Both the position numbers and the translations under genes were made by a program. Under the pieces are notes generated by a model. It was not told the origin of the DNA. It made no database searches and saw nothing but the letters and a program-made list of their open reading frames with translations. Below, in pieces: positions 11,593 through 20,112 of a DNA stretch of 64,000 nt. The stretch covers positions 122,912 to 186,911 of the forward strand of contig NZ_FOVP01000007.1 of the NCBI RefSeq assembly GCF_900115165.1. The letters run 5' to 3'. This stretch comes from Roseovarius lutimaris. GTDB taxonomy: Bacteria; Pseudomonadota; Alphaproteobacteria; Rhodobacterales; Rhodobacteraceae. Numbering within the stretch: the first letter of the stretch is position 1; every line of letters begins with the position of its first letter.

Positions 11593-11805
11593 TCACGCCT
11601 CGCGGCCATGCGCCACAAGGCGCGCATGCAGGGTTTGCGTCTCATGCGCGCCAGCCTCCAATGCAAAAACATAGGCGTGCGTGAGAAAGAAACAGGCGGC
11701 ATCGGGATCGTTGGCCGTATTGGCCGCCTGCGTATAGAGCCAGACCAACGCCGCCTGATCATGCGCCTCATGCGCTGCGATCATCTGTGCGTGCAGATCG
11801 CTCAT
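11593..11805 (-). CDS. Small protein coupled to the Rieske oxygenase
   Basis: A 70-residue soluble acidic protein, rich in Ala and His, with no family I recognise (begins MSDLHAQMIAAHEAHDQAAL). Its ATG overlaps the stop of the upstream Rieske oxygenase gene (GAATGAGC), a typical translational coupling arrangement, so the two are probably made together. The composition suggests an all-alpha fold resembling a TPR-like pair of helices. It may be an accessory protein of the oxygenase; this is inference from position only. Confidence 0.6.
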   Translation of the reverse strand: MSDLHAQMIAAHEAHDQAALVWLYTQAANTANDPDAACFFLTHAYVFALEAGAHETQTLHARLVAHGREA

Positions 11806-12959
11806 TCAGCCGCCTTTGCCTTGGCGCGGTGGGTCTCGACCTTGCCCGCAACCCAGGAATGAAAGCAATGTGTCGGGCTATCCATCACCGGCGAAAAACG
11901 GCCGCCGTCAAACATGTCGGCGTGGCGGCCCTTTTGCATGCCCTGAACCACAAAGATGTCTTCCTCGAACACGGTTTTCCAAAGCTGGGTGTTGCGCGCG
12001 CGCAGGCCTTCGTCGCTGTTGGGGACCGAATAATAGAGGTGGATATGCTCAACCGTTCTTTCCGGCCCCTTGGGGTTGAGAATGATGGCAAAGGCATGGT
12101 CGCGGTGTACCCCCAGCAGCACATTGGGGTAGACGGCGATATATTCCGCCTGTTCGTTCCATTTGGCTCCGACCTCTTCGAAATCAGGAAACCTGTCGCC
12201 GTTTTCGTTTGTAAGCTGGCGATAAACCATGGTGCCCTGACCGGAAAATTCGCCGGGTTTTTCGATGTGATAATGATCTTCCAGTTTGGAATAGCTGTTC
12301 AGGCCCGGATGCACCCAGGGCAGGTGGTAGCTCTCGCAATAGTTCTCGACCGCGAGCTTCCAGTTGCACTGTACTTCCAGATCAAAGCGGCTGTCGTGGC
12401 CACCGTGATAGACCGGCAGTTCAAATTCGCTCCAGCGCGCGATGATGTCTGCCATGGCGACCTCGAAGTCCGGCGCATCGCCCGAGACGTTGATCCAGAC
12501 GACATCGCGCCAGATATGGCTGCGCACCTCATTCAGGCCAAGATCATCGCGCTTGATCGCCGCGTGGGTGTTATGGCCCGGCCCGCCCACATGCGGCGTG
12601 CTGATCAGGTTGCCCTTGGTCGAATAGCACCACGAATGATAAGGACAGCGGATGGCGCCTTCGATCTTGCGCGGCTCTTCCACCAGGATCATGCCGCGAT
12701 GGCGGCAGATATTCTGAAACACCCGCACATCGCCATCCTTGTCACGGATCAGCAAAAGCGGCATCCCGAGAAATTCCAGCGGCTTGGCATCGCCCGGTTC
12801 GGGCACATCGGCGCCCACCGCAAGCCCGGCCCATTGCGAATAAAGCAGCGCGTGCTTTTCTTCCTCGAACACGGCGGGGTCGATGTAATGGGCATTGGGC
12901 AGGCCATTGGCCGTTTCCACGCTGGCGCTTACCTTGGACAGATCAGTCAACTGGGTCAT
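11802..12959 (-). CDS. Rieske non-heme iron oxygenase, alpha subunit
   Basis: A 385-residue ring-hydroxylating-type oxygenase. The Rieske [2Fe-2S] ligands are C85-R-H87 and C105-P-Y-H108; the mononuclear iron site is in NYCESYHLPWVHPGL, with the bridging acidic residue and two His. This architecture also occurs in demethylating monooxygenases such as glycine betaine monooxygenase, so the substrate need not be aromatic. The start at 12959 has GGAG about 8 nt upstream; an ATG at 12977 is less likely. No reductase or ferredoxin gene is adjacent, so the electron donor is encoded elsewhere. A small coupled gene follows. Confidence 0.88.
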   Translation of the reverse strand: MTQLTDLSKVSASVETANGLPNAHYIDPAVFEEEKHALLYSQWAGLAVGADVPEPGDAKPLEFLGMPLLLIRDKDGDVRVFQNICRHRGMILVEEPRKIEGAIRCPYHSWCYSTKGNLISTPHVGGPGHNTHAAIKRDDLGLNEVRSHIWRDVVWINVSGDAPDFEVAMADIIARWSEFELPVYHGGHDSRFDLEVQCNWKLAVENYCESYHLPWVHPGLNSYSKLEDHYHIEKPGEFSGQGTMVYRQLTNENGDRFPDFEEVGAKWNEQAEYIAVYPNVLLGVHRDHAFAIILNPKGPERTVEHIHLYYSVPNSDEGLRARNTQLWKTVFEEDIFVVQGMQKGRHADMFDGGRFSPVMDSPTHCFHSWVAGKVETHRAKAKAAE

Positions 12960-13142
12960 CTTGGATCTCCGGGTCAATCATTGTCAAAACGATTGCCCAG
13001 ACAGGGCCTTATTGGCCGCCTGTCTGCGACGGGACTTTTCTCAAGGCGACAAGTTTTCGGCGGGTCAGGGGCAATTGCGACCCGCCAGCCCGAAAAACGG
13101 CGCCCGCATGGCCCCGCTTCCCGGCATGCCATGGCAGAGCGA

Positions 13143-13703
13143 TCAGAGGCCGCGGGGCAGGGCCGCCACGCCGGTGCGCGCCATTTCGACAAGGCCAAGC
13201 GGGCGCATCAGCTCGGCGAAGGCTTCGATCTTTTCGGGGGCGCCGGTGATCTCGAACACAAAACTGTTGAGGGTGCTGTCGACGGCATTGGCGCGAAAGA
13301 TATCCGCAAGCCGCAATGCCTCGACCCGCTTTTCGCCCTCGCCTTCGACCTTGAACAGGGCTAGCTCGCGCTCGACCGAGGGGCCTTCAACGGTGAGGTC
13401 ATGCACCGTATGCACCGGCACGATGCGGCCAAGCTGTGCCTTGATCTGTTCGATCACCTGCGGCGTGCCGGTGGTGACGATGGTGATCCGGCTGGTGTGA
13501 CCGGTATGATCCACCTCGGCCACGGTCAGGCTCTCGATGTTATAGCCGCGTCCCGAAAACAGGCCGATCACCCGCGCCAGAACGCCGGGTTCGTTATCGA
13601 CAAGCACCGCCAGCGTGTGACGCTCGGTGATATCCGAAAAGGTGGGACGCAGATTATAGGCCGAATGCTTGTTCGAGCCTTTCTTGATTTTCAGAGCAGA
13701 CAT
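13143..13703 (-). CDS. ilvH: Acetolactate synthase small (regulatory) subunit
   Basis: The regulatory subunit of acetohydroxyacid synthase, which binds branched-chain amino acids for feedback control. The N-terminal ACT domain is clear: HTLAVLVDNEPGVLARVIGLF followed by RGYNIESLTVAEVDHTGHTSRITIV (about residues 28-80), and a second regulatory domain follows. Length 186 is slightly above the usual 160-180 because of a short N-terminal extension (MSALKIKKGSNKHSAYNLRP). AAAGGAAA precedes the ATG. It follows ilvI on the same strand, separated by a double-hairpin element, and shares its attenuator. Confidence 0.97.
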   Translation of the reverse strand: MSALKIKKGSNKHSAYNLRPTFSDITERHTLAVLVDNEPGVLARVIGLFSGRGYNIESLTVAEVDHTGHTSRITIVTTGTPQVIEQIKAQLGRIVPVHTVHDLTVEGPSVERELALFKVEGEGEKRVEALRLADIFRANAVDSTLNSFVFEITGAPEKIEAFAELMRPLGLVEMARTGVAALPRGL

Positions 13704-13734
13704 GTGGTTTTTCCTTTGTTCTGGCAGCCTGGTG

Positions 13735-13781
13735 CCGGAATTTTAAAAAAATTCCGGACCGTTTTCTTCAAAAGAAAACGG
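13735..13781. repeat. Tandem double-hairpin element between ilvI and ilvH
   Basis: Two perfect 10-bp hairpins stand one base apart: CCGGAATTTT-aaa-AAAATTCCGG (13735-13757) and CCGTTTTCTT-caa-AAGAAAACGG (13759-13781). The same two-part design recurs at 26556-26605. Here it lies within the ilvIH transcript, where it could affect mRNA processing or the ratio of large to small subunit. Confidence 0.7.
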
Positions 13782-13784
13782 ATG

Positions 13785-15539
13785 TCACACTAGCACCGCG
13801 CCGCCTTCCTTGATCGCGTCCTTGGTGCTTGCATCGCCCAGAAGCATGTTGTTGTGCGGCTCGCCCGAGGGGATCATCGGGAAACAGTTCTCGTGCTTTT
13901 CGACCAGGCAGTCAAAGATCACCGGCCCGTCATGATCGAGCATTTCCATGATCGCATCATCAAGATCGGCAGGGTCCTTGCAGATGATTCCCTTGGCGCC
14001 AAACGCCTCGGCCAGCTTGACGAAATCAGGCAGCGATTCCGACCAGCTTGAGGAATAGCGCTCGCCATGCAGCAATTGCTGCCACTGGCGCACCATACCA
14101 AGGCGCTCGTTGTTCAGAATGAACTGTTTCACCGGCAGTTTATACTGCATCGCGGTGCCCATTTCCTGCATGTTCATAAGCCAGGACGCCTCGCCGGCGA
14201 CGTTGATCACAAGCGCGTCCGGGTGGGCCATCTGCACCCCGATCGAGGCCGGAAAGCCATAGCCCATGGTGCCGAGGCCGCCGGAGGTCATCCAGCGGTT
14301 GGGATCGTTGAAGCCAAGATATTGTGCCGCCCACATCTGGTGCTGGCCGACCTCGGTGCAGATATAGCGATCCCGATCCTTTGTCAGCGCCTCAAGCCGC
14401 GCGAGGGCGTGCTGTGGCTTGATCACCGCGCCTTTTTGCTCGAAGCGCAGGCAATCGACCTTTTTCCATTCGGCAATCTTGGCGGTCCATTTCTGGATGC
14501 CCTCACGGTTGACCTTGCGGCCGCGCGATTTCCAGACCTTGAGAAGATCCTCAAGCACATGGGCAATATCGCCGACAATCGGGATATCGGTCTTGATCAC
14601 CTTGTTGATCGAGGAGGGGTCGATGTCGATATGCGCCTTGATTGAATGTGGGCTGAACGCATCCAGACGCCCGGTGATCCGGTCGTCGAACCTTGCCCCG
14701 ATATTGATCATCAGATCACAGCCATGCATCGCCATATTGGCCTCGTAAAGACCGTGCATGCCCAGCATGCCAAGCCAATGCTCGCCATTGGCCGGATAGG
14801 CGCCAAGACCCATCAGCGTGCTGGTGATCGGAATGCCGGTCGCCTCGACCAATTCGCGCAAGAGGTGGCTAGCGGCGGGGCCGGAATTGATCACGCCGCC
14901 ACCGGTATAGAACACCGGGCGCTTGGCGGTTTCCATTGCCGCCACCAGATCGGTGATTGATTGCATGTCGCCCTTGACCTGCGGCTGATAGTGGCTGGTA
15001 CGGGCCTTTTGCGGCGGGATGTAATCGGCGCTGGCGAATTGCACATCCTTGGGAATATCAATCAGAACCGGACCGGGGCGACCGCTTGTCGCCACATGAA
15101 ACGCCTGATGCAGAACATTCGACAGATCCTTGGTGTCATTCACCAGCCAGTTATGCTTGGTGCAGGGGCGGGTGATGCCAACGGTATCGGCCTCCTGAAA
15201 GGCATCGGTGCCGATCATGAAGGTCGGCACCTGACCGGTCAGAACGATGATCGGTATGCTGTCCATCAAGGCATCGGTCAGCCCGGTCACCGCATTGGTG
15301 GCACCGGGGCCCGAGGTCACAAGCGCAACGCCCGGCTTGCCGCTTGAGCGGGCATAGCCTTCGGCGGCATGCACCGCACCCTGTTCGTGGCGCACCAGGA
15401 TGTGGCGAATATCGTTTTGCTGAAACACCTCGTCATAAATCGGTAGCACAGCCCCTCCGGGATAGCCAAAGACGACGTCCACGCCCTGATCCTTGAGGGC
15501 CTGAACCACCATTTTCGCTCCGGTCATTTGACGTGTCAT
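13785..15539 (-). CDS. ilvI: Acetolactate synthase large (catalytic) subunit
   Basis: The thiamine-diphosphate enzyme that makes acetolactate or acetohydroxybutyrate, the first common step of valine, leucine and isoleucine synthesis. Typical features of the 584-residue protein: the N-terminal GYPGGAVLPIYDEVF and the TPP-binding glutamate in RHEQGAVHAAEGYAR, then TSGPGATNAVTGL, and the C-terminal TPP site NVAGEASWLMNMQE...NNERLGMVRQW. The usual GDG at that site is GEA, which I recall as normal in alphaproteobacterial enzymes. CGGAG lies upstream of the ATG at 15539. Expression is expected to be set by the leader-peptide attenuator directly upstream. Confidence 0.97.
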   Translation of the reverse strand: MTRQMTGAKMVVQALKDQGVDVVFGYPGGAVLPIYDEVFQQNDIRHILVRHEQGAVHAAEGYARSSGKPGVALVTSGPGATNAVTGLTDALMDSIPIIVLTGQVPTFMIGTDAFQEADTVGITRPCTKHNWLVNDTKDLSNVLHQAFHVATSGRPGPVLIDIPKDVQFASADYIPPQKARTSHYQPQVKGDMQSITDLVAAMETAKRPVFYTGGGVINSGPAASHLLRELVEATGIPITSTLMGLGAYPANGEHWLGMLGMHGLYEANMAMHGCDLMINIGARFDDRITGRLDAFSPHSIKAHIDIDPSSINKVIKTDIPIVGDIAHVLEDLLKVWKSRGRKVNREGIQKWTAKIAEWKKVDCLRFEQKGAVIKPQHALARLEALTKDRDRYICTEVGQHQMWAAQYLGFNDPNRWMTSGGLGTMGYGFPASIGVQMAHPDALVINVAGEASWLMNMQEMGTAMQYKLPVKQFILNNERLGMVRQWQQLLHGERYSSSWSESLPDFVKLAEAFGAKGIICKDPADLDDAIMEMLDHDGPVIFDCLVEKHENCFPMIPSGEPHNNMLLGDASTKDAIKEGGAVLV

Positions 15540-15577
15540 GTGCTTTGCTCCGTGTATGACATCACTTCAGATCGCAT

Positions 15578-15605
15578 AAAAAAGCCCCCGGTTTGATCCG
15601 GGGGC
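15578..15605 (-). terminator. Intrinsic terminator of the ilvI attenuator
   Basis: On the minus strand the stem GCCCCCGG (15605-15598), loop ATCAAA, stem CCGGGGGC (15591-15584) and six U (15583-15578) form a clean intrinsic terminator about 40 nt before the ilvI start. Its 5' arm overlaps the antiterminator sequence at 15603-15605, so the two folds exclude each other at their junction. Confidence 0.85.
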
Positions 15606-15646
15606 GCATGGGGTTCCATTATGGGTGCCTTACCGGCCCATGCGCC
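15603..15646 (-). promoter_or_regulatory. Antiterminator pairing of the ilvI leader
   Basis: GGCGCATGGG at 15646-15637, inside the end of the leader ORF, is the exact complement of CCCATGCGCC at 15612-15603. A ribosome stalled at the Leu-Val-Val codons (15668-15660) would leave the first segment free to form this 10-bp helix and hinder the terminator. A ribosome that reaches the stop codon (15632-15630) would cover it and let the terminator form. This is a classical attenuation layout, read directly from sequence. Confidence 0.75.
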
Positions 15647-15677
15647 ATGTACCTGACTGTACGACTAGGTTTTCCAT
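15630..15677 (-). CDS. ilvI leader peptide
   Basis: A 15-codon ORF, MENLVVQSGTWRMGR, with a strong AAGGAG 7 nt before its ATG. It holds consecutive Leu (CTA, a rare codon in this GC-rich DNA), Val (GTC) and Val (GTA) codons, so it can sense shortage of charged Leu or Val tRNA. It is followed by an antiterminator helix and an intrinsic terminator ahead of ilvI. The ORF is too short for ordinary gene finders. Attenuation control of ilv operons by such peptides is well established in proteobacteria. Confidence 0.8.
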   Translation of the reverse strand: MENLVVQSGTWRMGR

Positions 15678-15730
15678 GCGGCGACTCCTTTGCTGCGTGT
15701 GCGAGACATTATGGCCGGGGGCGAGGGGCG

Positions 15731-16069
15731 TCAACCCGATTTGACCGAGAAAATGTCGCAAAACGGGGTGAAATCTTTGCATTTATTGCGCGGTTCGCCT
15801 GAATTCGATGATTTCAACCTGTTTTTGGAGAGATGACCTGGTATTTGCCCGAGGCTCGCGATTGTCGCAGGGTCGTGGCGCTGCGCCCCAAAAGGTCACT
15901 CTCTGTATTATACCTCTCGATTTGTTGTGTTGGAGCGCGCGACGCTGCTGGCTAGGATCAGGCGGGCTGTGGTGTCAAAGGCCGCGGCCCGGCGATAGAT
16001 TGAACCGATATAAACGGCATGCCCTGAGAAAAGCGAACAGGGCGCGCCGCCATTGAACAGGAGAGCGAT
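15731..16069. other. Intergenic region upstream of the lectin-like gene
   Basis: About 340 bases without a credible gene. It should carry the ilv promoter (minus strand, near 15720-15780) and the promoter of the lectin-like gene. Short open frames here, such as one from 15808, have no recognisable coding character. A good ribosome-binding site, ACAGGAGAG, lies at the right edge. Confidence 0.5.
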
Positions 16070-16714
16070 ATGACAAAAGGCACGATTACGGCGCTTGCGG
16101 GGGCCCTGCTTCTGGCAGGTCTGGCACCCGCCACCGCGCAGGAGCACCCGATGGGCTTTTTCGTTACCAGCACCGGGCTCGGCGATGGTGCCAACCTTGG
16201 CGGGCTTGAGGGCGCGGATGCCCATTGCGATGCGCTTGCCACTGCCGCCGGATCAACCGGTCGCGAGTGGCGCGCCTATCTGAGCACTCAGGCCGAGGGC
16301 AAACGCGGTGTCTCGGCGCGCTACCGGATCGGGATCGGCCCCTGGTACAATGCCAATGGCGAATTGATTGCAAGCGATCTTGACGATCTGCATGTCATCC
16401 CGAACCTCAAGAAACGCACCGCCGTGGATGAGAACGGCAATCAGATCAACGGCTATGGCGATAGCCCGAACGTGCATGACATCCTGACCGGATCAATGGC
16501 CGATGGCATGGCCTATTTCCCGAGCGATCCCGCCGATCACACCTGTAGCAACTGGACCAGCAATGGCGAAGGCAGCGCGCAGGTCGGCCACAGCGACCGG
16601 CACGGCGGCGGCAATGTGTCGTGGAATTCGGCGCATGCCTCGCGCGGCTGCTCGCAAGAGAACCTCGCAAGCACCGGCGGGGCGGGCCTGCTCTATTGCT
16701 TTGCCGCTGACTAG
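16070..16714 (+). CDS. Secreted lectin-like protein
   Basis: A 214-residue exported protein with a signal peptide (MTKGTITALAGALLLAGLAPATAQ). The mature part reads GFFVTSTGLGDGANLGGLEGADAHCDALA, then WRAYLST, and ends in WNSAHASRGCSQENL and GAGLLYCFAAD. This pattern resembles the C-type-lectin/endostatin-like fold proteins often labelled lectin in Rhodobacterales. Four Cys suggest disulfides: residues near 49, 164, 198 and 210. A strong AGGAG precedes the ATG. Ligand and role are unknown; it might act at the envelope or outside the cell. It is convergent with the response-regulator gene 6 bp away. Confidence 0.65.
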   Translation: MTKGTITALAGALLLAGLAPATAQEHPMGFFVTSTGLGDGANLGGLEGADAHCDALATAAGSTGREWRAYLSTQAEGKRGVSARYRIGIGPWYNANGELIASDLDDLHVIPNLKKRTAVDENGNQINGYGDSPNVHDILTGSMADGMAYFPSDPADHTCSNWTSNGEGSAQVGHSDRHGGGNVSWNSAHASRGCSQENLASTGGAGLLYCFAAD

Positions 16715-16720
16715 AGGCGG

Positions 16721-17368
16721 CTAAAGCCGCACGCCAGTGCCCTGCAACACGCCATGTTCCATGGCATAGCGGGTCAGCCCGGCGGTGCTTGAAATCCCAA
16801 GCTTGCGCTTGATGTTCTTGCGATGCGTCTCAACCGTGCGCACCGAGATATCAAGCGCAAGCCCGACTTCCTTGTTGGATTTGCCCTGCGCCAGCTGCAA
16901 CAGGATGGTCTGTTCGCGATTGGTAAGCTGTTCGCGGTCGCTGCTGTCATAGGGCGCAAGCGAGCCCTGCGCGCCGGTACAAAGATAGCGCTGCCCGGCC
17001 ATCACCGCGTCAATCGCGCGCTTGATCTCGTCGGTCGGCACATCCTTGAGGACATAGCCGGCCGCGCCATGGCTAAGCGCGCTGGTGATATATTCCGGGC
17101 TGTCATGCATCGACAGGATCAGAATGCGGGTTTTGGGGCGGCGTTCAAGGATGATTTCGGCGGTGCTCAGCCCGCCAATCCCCGGCATGTTGAGATCAAG
17201 CAGGATCACATCGGGATTAAGCGCGCCAACCTGCTCGATGATCTCATGGCCGCTGGCCAGATTGGCGATCACCTCGACATCGTCATAGCTTTCAAGGATC
17301 GACTGAATGCCTTCGGCGACCATCGGGTGATCGTCAACGATTGCGATGCGGGTGCGGGGCGTGGTCAT
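16721..17368 (-). CDS. NarL/LuxR-family response regulator
   Basis: A 215-residue two-component response regulator. The receiver domain has the acidic pair in IVDDHPMVAEG, the phosphorylatable Asp in VILLDLNMPG (about residue 57) and the conserved Lys in GYVLKDVP (about 108). The C-terminal LuxR-type helix-turn-helix reads LTNREQTILLQLAQGKSNKEVGLALDIS followed by VETHRKNIKRKLG. Its ATG overlaps the stop of the upstream histidine kinase gene (ATGA), so the pair is translationally coupled and is a cognate system. Targets may include the SulP gene of the same operon or the divergent TRAP genes. Confidence 0.93.
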   Translation of the reverse strand: MTTPRTRIAIVDDHPMVAEGIQSILESYDDVEVIANLASGHEIIEQVGALNPDVILLDLNMPGIGGLSTAEIILERRPKTRILILSMHDSPEYITSALSHGAAGYVLKDVPTDEIKRAIDAVMAGQRYLCTGAQGSLAPYDSSDREQLTNREQTILLQLAQGKSNKEVGLALDISVRTVETHRKNIKRKLGISSTAGLTRYAMEHGVLQGTGVRL

Positions 17369-18801
17369 GCGTTTGCCTTTGTCTTTGGTTCGGAGAGCGG
17401 CGAGCGGCCCTGCGGTTGCAAAAGGTGGCTCAGTGGTACAGTGGCCTCGATCACGGTGCCGGATTTCGACGAGGTCACGTGCAGCACACCGTCAAGCTGT
17501 TCAACGCGCTCTTGCATATTGCGCAGGCCGAGCCCGCCATTGGGGGACTGCGCGCTGCTCGCCTGATCAAGACCACAGCCATTGTCGGAAATCCGCAGGG
17601 TCGCGCCGCCGGCATGGCCGCGCACGTCGATCATCACCCGGCTGGCGCCGGAATGCCGCTCGATATTGGTAAGCGCCTCTTGTGCGACGCGGTAAAGGGC
17701 GATCTTGGCCTCGTCATCCAGGCGGTTGCGAAACACCACGGTGCTGAATTCGGTCGTGATGCCGGTGCGGGTGCTGAAGCCCTCGGACAGCGCCTTGATC
17801 GCCGGGCCAAGGCCAAGATCGTCAAGCGCGCCGGGGCGCAGGTCGCGGCTGATGCGGCGGACCTCCTGAATGGCGCCAGAGAGATGCGTGATGCCCCGGT
17901 CAAGCGTGTCGCCCGCGCGGGTGTCGCCCGCCGCCAGCCGCCGCTTGGCAGTATCAAGCGCATAGCGCACGCCGACCAGAATCTGGCTGATGCCGTCATG
18001 CAATTCGCGCGCCACGCGGCCGCGTTCTTCTTCCTGGGCGTCAAATACCCGCTGGGTCAGCTTCTTGAGTTTGGCATCGGCAAGACGGCGTTCGCGGATA
18101 TTGATGAACAAACCCGACACGAAGACCAGTAACAGCGCCGCCAGCATCGCCGCGCCGATGTAGAGAAAGGTCTTTTGCACCCGGTCCTCGACCTTTTCGC
18201 GCGAGGCCGAGACCGCCGCGACCACATCGTCGATGAACACGCCGGTGCCCACCGCCCATCGCCAATCCTGCAGGCCGATCACATAGGCGACCATCCGGGC
18301 GCGCTCGCCGGTGCTGGGTTTGCGCCACTCATAGCTGTGATACCCCCCGCCAGAGCGCGCCAGGCGGATAAGCTCGTCGGTGATCGGCGCGCCGCTCGGG
18401 TCTTCAAGCCCGGTCCAGTTGCGCCCGATCAAATCGGTGTTGCGCGGGCTGACAAGATTGTTGCCATCGTAATCGAACACAAAGAAATAGCCATCCTGCC
18501 CATAGAGCATGCCCGCGAGGATCTGGCTGACCTGAAGCATCGCGGCCTCGTCATCGGGCGCGGCGCGGCCATAGATGTTGACGAAAGCGGTGCGCGCGAT
18601 CGACAGGTAATTCCTGAGCTCGGCACGCTTGGCCTCGATCAGCTGCGCCTCAAGCGTTTCGATCTCGTGCTCGGCCAGCTGGCGCGACTGCAGCGTCACC
18701 ACCACCGAAATCGCCACCGCCGTCATGATCAGCGGCAGCGTCGCAATCAGGAAAAGCTTTTGCCCATAGTTGAGCCGAAAAGAGGTGAACAGACGGGTCA
18801 T
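17365..18801 (-). CDS. Cache-domain sensor histidine kinase
   Basis: A membrane sensor kinase of 478 residues when started at MTRLFTSFRLN. The first membrane helix is followed by a periplasmic single-Cache-like domain (about 40-195, with YGQDGYFFVFDYDGNNLVSP and DWRWAVGTGVFIDDV), a second helix near 213-235, a HisKA_3 dimerisation segment with the phospho-His in VARELHDGISQ (H268) and an HATPase with ISDNGCGLD and GGLGLRNMQERV. Such Cache sensors usually bind small organic acids or similar ligands. An ATG at 18825 is an alternative start. It lies 48 bp after SulP and overlaps the regulator gene. Confidence 0.9.
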   Translation of the reverse strand: MTRLFTSFRLNYGQKLFLIATLPLIMTAVAISVVVTLQSRQLAEHEIETLEAQLIEAKRAELRNYLSIARTAFVNIYGRAAPDDEAAMLQVSQILAGMLYGQDGYFFVFDYDGNNLVSPRNTDLIGRNWTGLEDPSGAPITDELIRLARSGGGYHSYEWRKPSTGERARMVAYVIGLQDWRWAVGTGVFIDDVVAAVSASREKVEDRVQKTFLYIGAAMLAALLLVFVSGLFINIRERRLADAKLKKLTQRVFDAQEEERGRVARELHDGISQILVGVRYALDTAKRRLAAGDTRAGDTLDRGITHLSGAIQEVRRISRDLRPGALDDLGLGPAIKALSEGFSTRTGITTEFSTVVFRNRLDDEAKIALYRVAQEALTNIERHSGASRVMIDVRGHAGGATLRISDNGCGLDQASSAQSPNGGLGLRNMQERVEQLDGVLHVTSSKSGTVIEATVPLSHLLQPQGRSPLSEPKTKANA

Positions 18802-18849
18802 GGCAAAGCGATACGTCGAAACCACCGCGATATCCAGCGTTTCGGCGTG

Positions 18850-20112
18850 TCAGGCGTCGGGCGGGGTCCAATCGGCCTCAGGGATGTCGCGCCTGCGCAA
18901 CCGAAGTGCAAGCCCAAGCGCAACCCCGACACCGATCGCCACCGTAAGATCCGCCAACACGGTCAGCACCAGCGTCAACACAAGCAACACCTTGTCCGAT
19001 CTCCGCTCGGCCATATAGCCGCGCCATTTATGCGGCTCGCTCATGTTCCAGGCGGTCAGGAGCAACAGGCCGGCAAGGGCGGGCATCGCGAAATAGCCGG
19101 CAAGCGGCGCCACCAGAAGCATCACCAACAGGATGGTCAGCGCATGGATCATCCCCGCCACCGGGGTCTTGCCGCCGGCCCGCACATTGGTCGCGGTGCG
19201 CGCGATGGCCCCGGTCGCAGGCATCCCGCCAAACAGCGCCGAGCCGATATTGGCCATGCCATTTGCCAGCACCTCGGCGTTCGGGCGATAGCGCCCGCCG
19301 ATCATCCGGTCGGCGACCGCCGCCGACAAAAGCGATTCCACCCCGGCGAGAAAGGCAATCACCAGGGCTGAGGGCAACAAGGCGATGATGCGTTGCAGAC
19401 TCAATTCGGGCAGGCTTGGCAGGGGCAAGGAAGAGGGCAGCGTGCCAAAGCGCGAATACAGCGTATCGACCGGCAGCAGCCAGATCGCAACCACGGCTGA
19501 GGTTGCCCCGACCGCAACGATCAGCCCCGGAAAGCGCGGCGCTGCGCGGCGCAGGGCCACGATCAACACCATCGTCGCCAGCCCGATCAAAAGTGCCATG
19601 CCGTTGAATGTCTCGCGCGCCTCCCAGAGCGCAGCCAGCTTTTCCAGGAACTCGCCGGGTAGCGCATCCGTCTCAAGACCAAAGAGATCACGCAGCTGGC
19701 TGGTGGCAATGACGATGGCAATGCCGATGGTAAAGCCGTTGATCACCGCCTCGGGGATATGGCGAACAAGGCTTCCGGCGCGCAGATAGCCCGCGATAAT
19801 CAGGATCCCACCGGCCATAAGCGTCGCCAGAACAAGCCCATCATAGCCAAAATCGGCAATCACGCCATAGACCACCACGATAAAGGCCCCGGTCGGCCCG
19901 CCGATCTGAACCCGGCTTCCGCCGAGGGCCGAAATCAGGAACCCGCCGATGATCGCGGTGATCAGCCCCGCGCCGGGTTCTGCCCCCGAGGCGATGGCGA
20001 TGGCGATGCTAAGCGGAAGCGCCACCATGGCGACGCTGATGCCGGCAAACAGGTCGGCCTGAAATAATCCGGCGGTATAGCCGGGCAGGGTGGTCAGAAT
20101 TTTGGGTTTCAT
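18850..20112 (-). CDS. SulP-family anion transporter without a STAS domain
   Basis: A multi-pass membrane protein of 420 residues of the SulP (SLC26-like) family of sulfate, bicarbonate or other anion carriers. The family pattern is clear: DLFAGISVAMVALPLSIAIA, GGSRVQIGGPTGAF, and GGMPATGAIARTATNVRAGG. The usual cytoplasmic STAS domain after the membrane part is missing; the protein ends shortly after a basic RLRRRDIPEADW. The length fits the membrane domain alone, so this looks like a natural short form, not a frameshift. Start at 20112 (MKPKI) is preferred over 20130. It is first in an operon with the kinase and regulator genes. Confidence 0.9.
   Translation of the reverse strand: MKPKILTTLPGYTAGLFQADLFAGISVAMVALPLSIAIAIASGAEPGAGLITAIIGGFLISALGGSRVQIGGPTGAFIVVVYGVIADFGYDGLVLATLMAGGILIIAGYLRAGSLVRHIPEAVINGFTIGIAIVIATSQLRDLFGLETDALPGEFLEKLAALWEARETFNGMALLIGLATMVLIVALRRAAPRFPGLIVAVGATSAVVAIWLLPVDTLYSRFGTLPSSLPLPSLPELSLQRIIALLPSALVIAFLAGVESLLSAAVADRMIGGRYRPNAEVLANGMANIGSALFGGMPATGAIARTATNVRAGGKTPVAGMIHALTILLVMLLVAPLAGYFAMPALAGLLLLTAWNMSEPHKWRGYMAERRSDKVLLVLTLVLTVLADLTVAIGVGVALGLALRLRRRDIPEADWTPPDA

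Noticed and set aside
13785..15539. GEA instead of GDG in the TPP motif of IlvI taken as a lesion
   Set aside because: I recall the same GEAS form in other alphaproteobacterial acetolactate synthases, so it is not a sign of decay.
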